NCBI GenBank assembly: GCA_035533075.1
Contig: DATLUO010000215.1
Location: 38,346 to 102,345 of the forward strand
Length of the DNA: 64,000 nucleotides
Source: Pirellulales bacterium
GTDB taxonomy: Bacteria > Planctomycetota > Planctomycetia > Pirellulales > JAICIG01
Direction of reading: 5' to 3'
The position numbers were made by a program, and so were the translations under genes. How positions within the stretch are numbered: position 1 is the stretch's first letter; the number at the start of each line of letters is the position of its first letter. Shown piece after piece: positions 21,601-27,691 of this stretch. A model generated the notes under the pieces. The model was given only the letters and a program-made list of their open reading frames with translations, made no database searches and was not told where the DNA came from.

Positions 21601-23164
21601 TCCCGCCGGTTTGCAATCGTACCACACGCGCGTCACGCTGCCATCCACGGCGCCGGGCGCGGGATCCAACGGTTTGCTGGTCGATGTCTCGGCATCGCTC
21701 AACGTGCAGACCGGGCTCGTCACCTGGACGCTCACCAGCCTCGATCCGGCATCCATGGACAGCCCGCTCAGCCCGGCCGAGGGCCTGCTGCCGCCCGACG
21801 ACGCCAACGGCGACGGCGAAGGGTTTGTCAGCTACACAGTCCAGGCGAAGAGCACGGCCAAGACGGGCACCGCCGTCAATGCCCAGGCGACGGTCGTCTT
21901 CGACACCAACGCGCCGCTCAGCACGGCGCCCATCAGCAATACGATCGACGCGGCGGCGCCGACCAGCAGCGTGGCCGCGCTGCCGACCGACAGCCCGCCC
22001 AAATTCACCGTGAGCTGGTCGGGCACCGACGACGCGGGCGGTTCGGGCATCGCCAGCTACAACGTCTATGTGAGCGATAACAATGCGCCCTACACGCCGC
22101 TTTTGACGAAGACCACCGACACCTCGACCGTATTCACCGGCCAGGTCGGGCACACCTACGTCTTCTTCAGCGTGGCGACCGACAACGCCGGCAACGTCGA
22201 GGCGAACCCCATCCACGGGCAAGCCATCACCACCGTCGCCACCACGCTGCCGACCAGCACCGTCAATGTCCTGCCGTCGGTCAGCCCATTGTCGTTCACT
22301 GTCGCGTGGTCGGCCAGCGGGCTGGGCGGGCCTGGCGCGCCGACGTTCAGCGTGTTTGTCAGCGACAACGGTGGCCCGTTCACGGCTTTCCAGACCGCCA
22401 CCACCGCCACTTCGGCCACGTTTACCGGTCAGGCGGGCCACAGCTATGGTTTTTACAGCGTGGTGACCGACAGTGTGGGAAACGTGCAAACCACGCCCAC
22501 CGCGGCCCAGGCCACCACTTCCCTCCCCTCCGATCTCAACAGCCTGTATGTAACCGCGGTCTTTCTCGACGTGCTCGGCCGCACGCCCGATGCCGGTGGC
22601 TTGCAGTTCTGGACGCAGCAGCTCGACGGGGGCACGGCGGTCAGCAGCGTCGCCCAGGCCATCGCCCACAGCGCCGAGTACTACCAAAAGTTCGTGATCG
22701 AGCCGGACTATCTGAAACTGTTGGGCCGCGCGGCCGACAGTGCGGGCATCCAGTTCTGGGTGGCGCAGATGCAAGGCGGCCTGACCGATCAGGAATTGGA
22801 GGCCGGCTTCGTCGCCTCCGACGAGTTTTTCACCAAGGCCGGCGGCACCAACACCGATTGGGTCGACGCGGTGTTTCAACTTTTGCTGGGCCGACCGCCC
22901 GACCAGGGCGGCCAGACGTTCTGGGACGCGCAACTCGCCGCCGGCGTCTCGCGCAGCCAGGCAGCGCTCGGCATCGCCAACAGTCAGGAGAACAACACGA
23001 ACCTCATCAACGCCGACTACTTCCACTATCTGGGCCGTGCGGCCGACCCCGGCGGACTCGACTTCTGGCTGGCGCAGTTCGCCGCCGGACAGACCAACGA
23101 AGACGTGATCGCCGGCTTCACCGGCTCGGCGGAGTACTACAAGAAACACACGACGGGCGGTTGA
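12686..23164 (+). CDS. Giant surface protein: LEPR motif, repeat stalk, CARDB, YD/RHS and DUF4214 domains
   Basis: 3492 residues from ATG 12686. The N terminus is basic (RRRRSRSRLQSKGRFFG) and contains LEQRLMLDA, the planctomycete-type export/anchoring motif. Residues about 40-1300 are Gly/Thr/Ser-rich beta repeats; three units of about 180 residues start near residues 352, 532 and 714. A CARDB-like module lies at about 1330-1450, a PPC-like and an IPT-like domain at about 1455-1660, and YD/RHS repeats from about 1985 to 2650. The RHS core signature (YRWYDSGLGRFDQPDP, YRYVGNSPVN, DPSGL) follows at about 2655-2699. A hydrophobic Gly/Ala/Thr segment, a beta domain (about 2900-3080), two fibronectin-like domains and DUF4214 repeats (about 3285-3490) complete it. 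Probably a secreted adhesin or filament. No toxin domain is evident after the RHS core. Confidence 0.9.
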   Translation: MSAASRRRRSRSRLQSKGRFFGVKFIETLEQRLMLDAVSWKSTSSGSWDVAGNWSTGKVPTASDDVTISQSGVTVTVSGSDAAHSLTSAGALVVASGSLTLGADSSTTAALTIDAGAKLTTNGTLTLSGDTADNSGTLAVVGGLSFAGATLTNAASGTIDLQADVGFAAASGTNTLHNAGLLEKSAGTGTSTVAIDLDNTGTVHAKSGTLSLTGAITQVSSGTLTGGTWDVDNNAALNFGSTANLSTNQATVNLAGPNATFTQFATVTNMGGSVSLTGGQNFSAAGDMTISGSLSLDTGTLSLNNHALTIQSGGSLTFGGASGISGASQITDSGTLVYNGTGTATLASTFNLNSGTVKVNSGNLALAGGFGTETGGTYNVASGAVLDLNGGSSGDTFTGTFTGTGAGPVQLNSGSIQIGGSGATFDFPKGQFQWTGGSIANAGGTLTNPGFITIDTASGASLNVPLTNQGEIDDAGTGSLNVFSSLDNQAKATFVIQNTGGVGGNGSFSNEGTLKMTGSGTATESPTFNLTGGTVEVDSGNLTLAGGFGTETGGAYNVASGSVLDLTGGSSGDTFTGTFNGTGAGTVQFSGGGINIGGGGATFNFAKGLFQWTGGTIANASNVSPTLTNTGFITIDTTSGVTLGTTSIVNQGEIDDTNTGAFTVNGPLDNQANAKFVIQSTGGLNGGATFSNEGLLKMTGGGTATVQAPFDLKGGTVEVDSGKLALGGGNSGAGTNTGGNYVVNSGAVLDLNGGEEGSYTGTFTGTGGGQVLVNGGALAIGPSGATFDFAKGMLLWTGGQISNAGPAPTFTNTGFMTINALATTTIGIPFVNQGEIDVIGGGGMGIDGPFDNQATGSIVFANSGSFGIGSGAGSAISNEGTIKMTGSGATTLNLQVNSNDGTIEADGGDLTLVNFASGSTFTGGDVVVNQGATVDLSAISITCTGTSFTVAAGATLDLGGATMNGSFTGAGTVNFSSITVAIGGVVADLGNFNWTGGGINTALGDLTNLGAMTLSGSNEHELYNDGMLDNRGTIIQSGTGNFGLHSDGQFPTTLKNEAGAVYQITADSGFDNPVGGSTALVNAGLIEKTAGSGTSTLLINGSISNTGTIEADSGTLALSGTIAQFTADGDLTAGAWNAMNGAHLALPDNIITNHASITLSGAGASVGGSFGLTFIGLSALQANAGSLTLTGGAAVATIRQHFNGPNGTQLTATGDLTNSGTLTVGPGSTLTLADIYTQTSAGTLDIGLGGSPAGGQFGQVVVTAAATLGGTLQLAPSGNYSPSDGDSFPVLKFGSSTGSFSAITGPQYHGGNLFQAQTNATNVTVTAATAVADLSVTSATLVTTNAQAGQPVSVNYQVTNSGVATVATTWQDAVFVSTHATLDSSAVLLGHVTHTGAVATNGNYSGTLTAPLPLLLPGSYHVFVEADSQGIVPDANRVNNTLASMGSFSVTVPILPLSPSTGNAQYTDFTLSQGQEQIFQLNVPAGDDVQIAGYHSEGVGIQVLAALGAVPTSSNSVPNYVGYEYYTPSTATIDSAQGGTYYITVTYPSGAAFTSDKIELAAQEVPFAVTGLSPIQALNVGPVTLTITGDQFTPQTTVSLTTGQFGKTIAASSVTFDNSTTLQATFNLLNVPQGDYSVQISDHGKTFSTTADPYSPLDFIDANFGYVPPLLSLQVDDSGGFASYYNAADPAEWGMNTSIISSVSAPSAVRTGRINTLSVNYYSEAYEGDRVAAPLFILSSDNAEFQLPGQTGFTSGSIMLLGIDNTGDGSVAGSLPGTRTPPIPNLAGGSVGPLENAPLAFGRFPEGSLNVNFIATSAGPVNFELNVADPNAGIDWSTLKSSLEPPGMPGAAWDAIFANFTAKVGDTLGQLQSVLDQDASYLAQIGEPTADVNTLLDFELQQDGDYGAIAQRYTQGIFGLGIQDPTMTAVTDSQGNVEIVAGSTARQFTLQPDGSYAGVPGDAATLKLVDAAYQLRETDGTLEVFNANGSLNYFDDANGNELVYGYTGKQLTSLTNTATGDVTTLAYNSQGLVSQITDPEGRVTSLQYDSSAHLLSVAAPLGTTSYTYVTSGTPQQLNAIASITNPNGSQVLFNYDDQGRLIGQSLNAGAEPLTFAYNVGSITTTDTLKESTTEFLNENGQVAEIVDPLGNIEQGTFNAAQQPVSIAAPGGLTSSIAYGALGKPISFIDPLGQQTTATYNSSFGGLQTLTDPAGNSLNYSYDPTNGNLRSIAYPDGSNQQYAYNALGQVTQFITRGGQVVGYTYFPDGMLESETLSDGTQNTFAYDTHRNLVSMTDSTGTTTFSYDSADRLTKVSYPDGTFLAYTYNSAGQRTQMQDQTGFTVNYAYSSLGQLAKLTDGGGKLIVSYEYDLAGRIASENFGNGTSTQFTYDANDNVLSIVNLAPDGSTQSSYVYTYNDQNLPVTMTTAAGKFTYGYDADGQLVSVQTPSGESISYQYDAAGNRVAVVTNGQSTAYASNDLNEYTQAGDTTYQYDANGNLVASTNSSGTTGYDYNVLGQLVSVVSPSGTTTYQYNGLGQLVSEDVNGTVTNLLNDPTAYGTVVGQFSAGGSPLAQYAYGLGLVSQTTAGGSSNFYGFDAAGSTTQLTGPTGGVLNAYSYLPFGEQISATGTAANPFTYGGQLGVMAGAGASGLFHMGYRWYDSGLGRFDQPDPTGIGGGDTNLYRYVGNSPVNDRDPSGLQANNGDVVNLTPQETSAIVGIGSGVGGTTILAGGAAYLTAASGATVASGVTGAAFTSTTVTVATTVAQTNAYGETLAWTAQTVNTTLTTTTSTSIVGVTGEAGGTALAGATAEATGVGATVLTSSAAAVVGTVGVAAVGGVLVGTAINHIPGVPEGVQTAIHYYLPNLGQSNQDVLSDAAKKRLVDGFKPQSGANSISATPQDPNDITGPAGFGSQAFVSGTASLPYRIDFENQPTATAAADTVTVTQQLDPNLDLTTFQLGNIGFGNTVVQVPAGLQSYHTRVTLPSTAPGAGSNGLLVDVSASLNVQTGLVTWTLTSLDPASMDSPLSPAEGLLPPDDANGDGEGFVSYTVQAKSTAKTGTAVNAQATVVFDTNAPLSTAPISNTIDAAAPTSSVAALPTDSPPKFTVSWSGTDDAGGSGIASYNVYVSDNNAPYTPLLTKTTDTSTVFTGQVGHTYVFFSVATDNAGNVEANPIHGQAITTVATTLPTSTVNVLPSVSPLSFTVAWSASGLGGPGAPTFSVFVSDNGGPFTAFQTATTATSATFTGQAGHSYGFYSVVTDSVGNVQTTPTAAQATTSLPSDLNSLYVTAVFLDVLGRTPDAGGLQFWTQQLDGGTAVSSVAQAIAHSAEYYQKFVIEPDYLKLLGRAADSAGIQFWVAQMQGGLTDQELEAGFVASDEFFTKAGGTNTDWVDAVFQLLLGRPPDQGGQTFWDAQLAAGVSRSQAALGIANSQENNTNLINADYFHYLGRAADPGGLDFWLAQFAAGQTNEDVIAGFTGSAEYYKKHTTGG

Positions 23165-23200
23165 CGTCCATGTGCTTCGGCACGGAGGACCGTTTGAGGT

Positions 23201-23220
23201 TGATAACAGGTATGTTATCA
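23201..23220. promoter_or_regulatory. Perfect dyad TGATAACA-N4-TGTTATCA, candidate operator
   Basis: Two 8-bp arms separated by GGTA, located 49 bp upstream of the TTG start of the two-gene operon at 23269. Dyads of this size are typical binding sites for ribbon-helix-helix repressors such as the protein encoded at 23616. Confidence 0.5.
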
Positions 23221-23268
23221 TGTAGTTGATGACGATTTGGCATTAAAGCCGATGGCGGAGAGCTTTCT

Positions 23269-23604
23269 TTGAAGGTTACCACGCTGATTCCGTTGCACCA
23301 CAACGATGGAAATGGAAGCAAGGTCTCGGTGAAAGAGATGAAGTCGATTCGCAGACGGCTGTGGAGCAGGTTCGAGGGTATTACGCGCGAGGGACGCACT
23401 CACGGCGAGTGGACCGATCCGAAGGACGGCAAACGCTACAGCGACGTCTGTGATAAAGTGGTCATTGAAACCGATCGCAGGCGTCTGGCCGAAATCACCG
23501 AACTGATCAAGGAAATTGGGAGGTCTCTGGGCCAAAAAGCGATGTACATGGAAGTCCAATACTACGACGGCGTACAGTTTTTACGAACGGACGAAGAAGA
23601 ATAG
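23269..23604 (+). CDS. Small protein of unknown function, first gene of a TA-like operon
   Basis: 111 residues from TTG 23269, preceded by GGAG at 23257 with 8 nt spacing; the only upstream ATG (23252) runs into a stop. The sequence (TLIPLHHNDG, MKSIRRRLWSRFEGITREG, GEWTDPKDGKRYSDVCDKVVI, then KAMYMEVQYYDGVQFL) suggests a compact alpha/beta fold in the style of DUF3574-type proteins, but I cannot name the family with confidence. It is separated by 11 bp from the ribbon-helix-helix gene downstream and shares its promoter and dyad, which suggests a toxin-antitoxin or sensor-regulator pair. Confidence 0.7.
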   Translation: MKVTTLIPLHHNDGNGSKVSVKEMKSIRRRLWSRFEGITREGRTHGEWTDPKDGKRYSDVCDKVVIETDRRRLAEITELIKEIGRSLGQKAMYMEVQYYDGVQFLRTDEEE

Positions 23605-23615
23605 GAGGTAGGGCG

Positions 23616-24149
23616 ATGAAAGCAGCTACGCGGGTCGGCGGCGCCACGGGTGGCGGTCCGGCCGACAAGCGCCGGGCGGCGAAAAAAACGGCGGGCACAA
23701 GGTCGGCGAAAGCACGGGCAAATGACCGGCCGCCGCCCGCCGCGTCGAAAAGAAGCGTGGAGGTCCGGGCCGCCGAGGGGCTGCGATTCGCCAAGGACTT
23801 GGCGGGCAAGGGCCTCGATTGGCTAACGATTGAAAACGCATTGTTTGGTATCGGCGGCAAGCTGACGCAACTGTTTCCCGACGTTCGCGAACGCGCGGCG
23901 CTGGCCGGCAGCCGGGCCTACAAGGAGCTCTGCGAACTGCTCGACCAGGAGCGCGATGAGGATGGCGACCCGCCCGGCGAACTGGCCGACAGGCTGTCGA
24001 CGGCGTCGGGGCAGACAATTGTGCGAATGCCGCGATCGCTGCACGCGGCCCTGCTGGCGGAGGCCGAGGCCGAAGGGGTCTCCTTAAACCAGCTTTGCGT
24101 TTCCAAGCTCGCGATGCAATTAAGGTGTGCCGCGAAACTCGCCAGATAG
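23616..24149 (+). CDS. HicB-like ribbon-helix-helix protein
   Basis: 177 residues from ATG 23616, with ribosome site GGAGG 8 nt upstream. Residues 1-50 are Lys/Arg/Ala-rich and disordered. The middle (about 55-115) is helical and unknown. The C terminus (GQTIVRMPRSLHAALLAEAEAEGVSLNQL) is a ribbon-helix-helix of the HicB C-terminal type, which binds DNA as a dimer. It probably autoregulates the operon through the dyad at 23201. The absent N-terminal HicB RNase-H-like fold and the partner at 23269 mean it is not a standard hicAB locus. Confidence 0.75.
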   Translation: MKAATRVGGATGGGPADKRRAAKKTAGTRSAKARANDRPPPAASKRSVEVRAAEGLRFAKDLAGKGLDWLTIENALFGIGGKLTQLFPDVRERAALAGSRAYKELCELLDQERDEDGDPPGELADRLSTASGQTIVRMPRSLHAALLAEAEAEGVSLNQLCVSKLAMQLRCAAKLAR

Positions 24150-24167
24150 CCGTGCCGCCTCCGCGAC

Positions 24168-26774
24168 CTAAGGCTCGGCCACGAAGTTGTAGTTCAAGGT
24201 CCGTCGTTTGCCGCCGATCTCTTCCGCCTGCACGCGCAGCTTCTGGCCCAGCAATTCGGCACCGGCGGGCAAGCGGTAGGTGAGCACGTCTTCGCCCGGC
24301 GGCAGCTTCCACACCTGGGCCCGCATCCGCCGCCGGTCGGGAGCGCTGAGATAGCAACGAAAACTGAGTTTTTCGCCGGTGCGATTGATCGTGCGCTGAT
24401 CGACCTGCAGCTCGCCCTCGGCGTTCAGATGCGTGGCCAGCTCCAGGTAGACGTCGCCCAGGCCCAGTTCAATCGGCCGCTGCACGCTGAACCGGTGGCG
24501 TCCTCCGGCTTGCACGTCGAACTCGAACCGCAGCCGTTCGCGGCCGCAGCTCGCCGTCGAGGGAACGACCACTTCCAAGTTTTGGCGGACGCTTTCACCG
24601 GCCGCGGTTTTCATTTCGATCAGGTCCGGCGTCACGCGCCAACCGTCGGGAGCGACGATCTTCAACTTCCCGCCGGCCGACTGGTCGAAGTAGTTCCGCC
24701 ACTGGACGCGCACCTGGTGCGGCGTCCCCGACACGCTCGGCAACCGTTCGGGACCCACTACCAGCGACATCCGCCAGCGGGTGACGGCTTCGTTCAGGCC
24801 GGAAACAAAGACGGGCAAGGGACCGACCTCGACGGTCGGCGCGCCGCCCGGTCCGCTTTCCACCTGCCGGACACGGCCCCAGACATCGGTCACCTGGATT
24901 CGCGCTCCGAAATCGACCGGTTCGAGGGTCGAATGGCTGTTCCAGAGCACGGCCAGCAACTGGTCGCCGCGCGCAAAAACGCGGTTTTCGCTGCCGCCCG
25001 CGAGCTGCAAGCGGCCCAAGAACCGCGTGCCCGCCAAGGCGAAAACCGTCGTCCGCCAGGGAAGCAACAGCTCGTTGGCACTGCCGTCGTCGCGCACCAG
25101 GCCCGATTGAGCATGGAGAGGGTCGTTGAAAAAAATCTTTTCGACGCCCGCTTCCTTGGCCGCCACCAGGCGCGTCACCAGGTCGACGGAGCGCGTCATC
25201 GTGTCGTATTTCTCGGCGTCGAGCGGACTGAGCGAAAGCCAAGGCTTCGTTTCCTCGGTCTTGGTCGCTGCCAGGTAATCCATGATTTCGCCGGCGGCCA
25301 GAGCGGGTTCCGAGGTGCGCGAGACAAACGACCAGGGAACATGCTTTCCGCCGGGCAATTCATCGAGCCAGTTCCAAACGACGCCCACATGCGAATTTTG
25401 CCCGATCTCGTCGAGCTGCTTCTTGACGCGCGCCACGGTGACCTGCGGGCTCCGCACGCCCGAAAGGCTGCTGTCGTCGTCGCGGCCCAACTGCCACCAG
25501 CGCACCTTGAGCGACAGCCTCGCCATCACCGGTTCCAGCGACGGATACCACAGCCCCGGCGGGTGAGCAAACAGATCCGCGACGGGGGCGGCGGGCCCAA
25601 TGGCGAGCACCCGCCGCGTCTCGGCCGGCGGATCGCACAACAGCCCCACGAGGCTGATTCCTTGGGCGTTGAGCCGGTCGGCAAACCAGTTGATCGCTTC
25701 GACGCGGGCCTGGTCTTTGGCGTCGTACCAGAGCGGAAACTTGACCCAGTGGATGCCCGACTGGTTGGCCCACTGCGCCAGCATCGTCAGCGTCAGCGTT
25801 CCTTCGCCGGTGGGCAAACTCCAGCCGAATTCGCCTTGTTCGGGTCGGGGGACCGTCGCGGCCACGGCCAAACGCAGCTCGTGGTGATAGACATCCACCT
25901 GGTCGTGCGAGACCGTCGCCCTCAGACGATAATAGCCCGGTTCGCTGACGGGCAGCGTCCAGCCGGCCTCGGCCACCAGAAAGTCTTTCGGCAGATCGCT
26001 GAATGGGTCGCTGGCTTCCGGCGCGCTGGCCACCGGCTGCAATTGCAACCGCTCGTTCGCCAGCATGGCTCCCATCGCGTCGCTCAGTTCGATTTGCGCG
26101 TCAGGCACAGCCGCATGGTAGCCAGACACCCGACAACGGACGCGGACCGCTTCGCCCACCGGATAGAGCAGGTGCGGCTGGGCGATCTGCAAGGTCAGCC
26201 GCGGCATCTGTGCGAACCAGAGGTCGTCGAACAGCGCCGCGCCGTGCAGGTCTTGTTGTCCGACCGGCTCCAGGTGCAAAGCGATTTTTGCCCAGCGCGC
26301 CGCGGGACGCGAACAGGCGACGGGGCCGATGCGCAGCGGAAGCCAGCCCTCGGTGGCGCCGAGCTTTTCCGACTCGATCGTTTCCAGCGGTTGCCGGTTT
26401 TGATCGAGAAAGACGATGCTCAGCCATGCCCGGTCGTACCTAAGCTGTCGCGTTTTCAGGCTGGCGTGCAGCACATAATCGTACCGCGGGTCGATGGCGA
26501 TGGCCGGGCTGTAAGCGGTCGCCGCCCCTCCGTCCAGATCGAACCGCAACGAGTGGCCTCCCTCGTCGGGCGACTCGGGACTGATTTCGATCGGCAGATA
26601 GTGCGGAAAGCCGTCTCCGCGGCGCCGCGTCCAGCCGTCGGGCCAATGGTCGTAATCTTCGTCGGCGTTCTGCTCGAAGCCGCATTGATAGAGCATGACC
26701 GCGTCGGGATGGCGCGCGACGGTAGCCATATGACCGGCGGCCGCTACAATCAGCAGAGAGGCAAGCATGTTCAT
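24168..26774 (-). CDS. Secreted beta-sandwich/TIM-barrel protein of unknown function
   Basis: 868 residues from ATG 26774 with a signal peptide (MNMLASLLIVAAAGHMATVA). Residues 30-200 resemble a carbohydrate-binding jelly roll (LYQCGFEQ, GGHSLRFDLDGG, FDDLWF). After Ig-like segments, residues 315-610 look like a glycosidase-type barrel (GIHWVKFPLWYDAKDQ, LVGLLCDPPAETR, WWQLGRDDDSS, VVWNWLDEL). The C-terminal part is beta-rich. No catalytic pair can be assigned safely, so glycoside hydrolase activity is only a suggestion. The gene diverges from the isomerase-like gene at 26873. Confidence 0.7.
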   Translation of the reverse strand: MNMLASLLIVAAAGHMATVARHPDAVMLYQCGFEQNADEDYDHWPDGWTRRRGDGFPHYLPIEISPESPDEGGHSLRFDLDGGAATAYSPAIAIDPRYDYVLHASLKTRQLRYDRAWLSIVFLDQNRQPLETIESEKLGATEGWLPLRIGPVACSRPAARWAKIALHLEPVGQQDLHGAALFDDLWFAQMPRLTLQIAQPHLLYPVGEAVRVRCRVSGYHAAVPDAQIELSDAMGAMLANERLQLQPVASAPEASDPFSDLPKDFLVAEAGWTLPVSEPGYYRLRATVSHDQVDVYHHELRLAVAATVPRPEQGEFGWSLPTGEGTLTLTMLAQWANQSGIHWVKFPLWYDAKDQARVEAINWFADRLNAQGISLVGLLCDPPAETRRVLAIGPAAPVADLFAHPPGLWYPSLEPVMARLSLKVRWWQLGRDDDSSLSGVRSPQVTVARVKKQLDEIGQNSHVGVVWNWLDELPGGKHVPWSFVSRTSEPALAAGEIMDYLAATKTEETKPWLSLSPLDAEKYDTMTRSVDLVTRLVAAKEAGVEKIFFNDPLHAQSGLVRDDGSANELLLPWRTTVFALAGTRFLGRLQLAGGSENRVFARGDQLLAVLWNSHSTLEPVDFGARIQVTDVWGRVRQVESGPGGAPTVEVGPLPVFVSGLNEAVTRWRMSLVVGPERLPSVSGTPHQVRVQWRNYFDQSAGGKLKIVAPDGWRVTPDLIEMKTAAGESVRQNLEVVVPSTASCGRERLRFEFDVQAGGRHRFSVQRPIELGLGDVYLELATHLNAEGELQVDQRTINRTGEKLSFRCYLSAPDRRRMRAQVWKLPPGEDVLTYRLPAGAELLGQKLRVQAEEIGGKRRTLNYNFVAEP

Positions 26775-26872
26775 CAAAGAGAATATCGGTCGAGCGGCGC
26801 GGTGAGGGAGCGGCGCGCCCGATTTTGCCGAGGATTCGTGTCGAGTCGCAGTTAAAAACGTCAGGACCGTTT

Positions 26873-27655
26873 ATGCCGGCCATTCGAGTCGCCGTTCAAG
26901 CCCGCAGTGCGCGGACCGCCCTCAAGCGGCTTCTGCCGCTGGCCAAACAGTGGGGCGCCGTCGCCATCGAGCTCGATGCGCGGGGCGACGCCCATCCCCA
27001 GGAGCTGTCGCAGACCGGCCGCCGCCAACTGCGAAAGCTGTTCGACGACTTCGAGCTGCGCGTGGCGGCGGTCGGCTTTCGCACGCGCCGCGGTTATGAT
27101 GTGACCGACGACTTGGACCGTCGCGTCGAGGCCACCAAGGCGGCGATGAAGCTGGCTTACGACCTGGGCGCCTCGTGGGTGGTGAACCAGGTCGGCCGCG
27201 TGCCCGAAAAAGCGGACGGGCCGCGCTGGCAGACGTTGGTCGAGGTGCTCACCGACCTGGGAACGTACGCTCAGCGCGCCGGAGCGCTTTTGGCGGCCGA
27301 GACCGGCAGCGAGTCGGCCGGCGACCTGGCCCGCTTGCTGGCCGCTTTGCCCGCCGGCACCGTGGGCGTGACGTTGAATCCCGGAGCGCTGATCATCAAC
27401 GGCTTTTCGCCGCTGGAGGCGGTGACCGCACTGGGCAGCCAAATCGTCTACGTGCATGCCCAGGACGGCGTGCGCGACCTGGCCCAGGGCCGCGGCATTG
27501 AAGTGCAGCTTGGCCGCGGCGCGTCCGATTTTCCGGCGTTGCTCGGCGCGCTGGAAGAGCACAACTACCGCGGCGATTGGACGGTGGTCCGCGAAAAGGC
27601 GGAGAATCCTCTTGAAGAACTCGGCCAGGCCGTCAGCTTTTTGAAGAGCCTTTAG
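26873..27655 (+). CDS. Sugar phosphate isomerase/epimerase-like TIM-barrel protein
   Basis: 260 residues from ATG 26873; the frame is open upstream to 26825 but the sequence there is promoter-like. The pattern fits the xylose isomerase-like AP-endonuclease-2 superfamily: GAVAIELDARGD, VTDDLDRRVEATKAAMKLAYDLGASWVVNQVG, LAAETGSE with a metal-ligand Glu, VGVTLNPGALIINGF, IVYVHAQDGVRD and a C-terminal WTVVREKAENP. The usual metal site ligands (Glu, Asp/Asn, His, Glu) are only partly preserved. The substrate is unknown; inositol or sugar catabolism is common in this group. Confidence 0.8.
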   Translation: MPAIRVAVQARSARTALKRLLPLAKQWGAVAIELDARGDAHPQELSQTGRRQLRKLFDDFELRVAAVGFRTRRGYDVTDDLDRRVEATKAAMKLAYDLGASWVVNQVGRVPEKADGPRWQTLVEVLTDLGTYAQRAGALLAAETGSESAGDLARLLAALPAGTVGVTLNPGALIINGFSPLEAVTALGSQIVYVHAQDGVRDLAQGRGIEVQLGRGASDFPALLGALEEHNYRGDWTVVREKAENPLEELGQAVSFLKSL

Positions 27656-27691
27656 CGCCGCGCAAGTCGTCCCTCGGAGGGCTGACCGAAG

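Noticed and set aside
19199..23221. Long leftward frames opposite the giant protein
   Set aside because: Shadow frames with Arg/Gly/Val-rich repeats mirroring the YD and stalk repeats; no independent motif or ribosome site.
24429..26855. Rightward 808-codon frame opposite the secreted protein
   Set aside because: Reverse shadow with His/Arg/Gln-rich composition; the leftward frame has a signal peptide and domain-like content.
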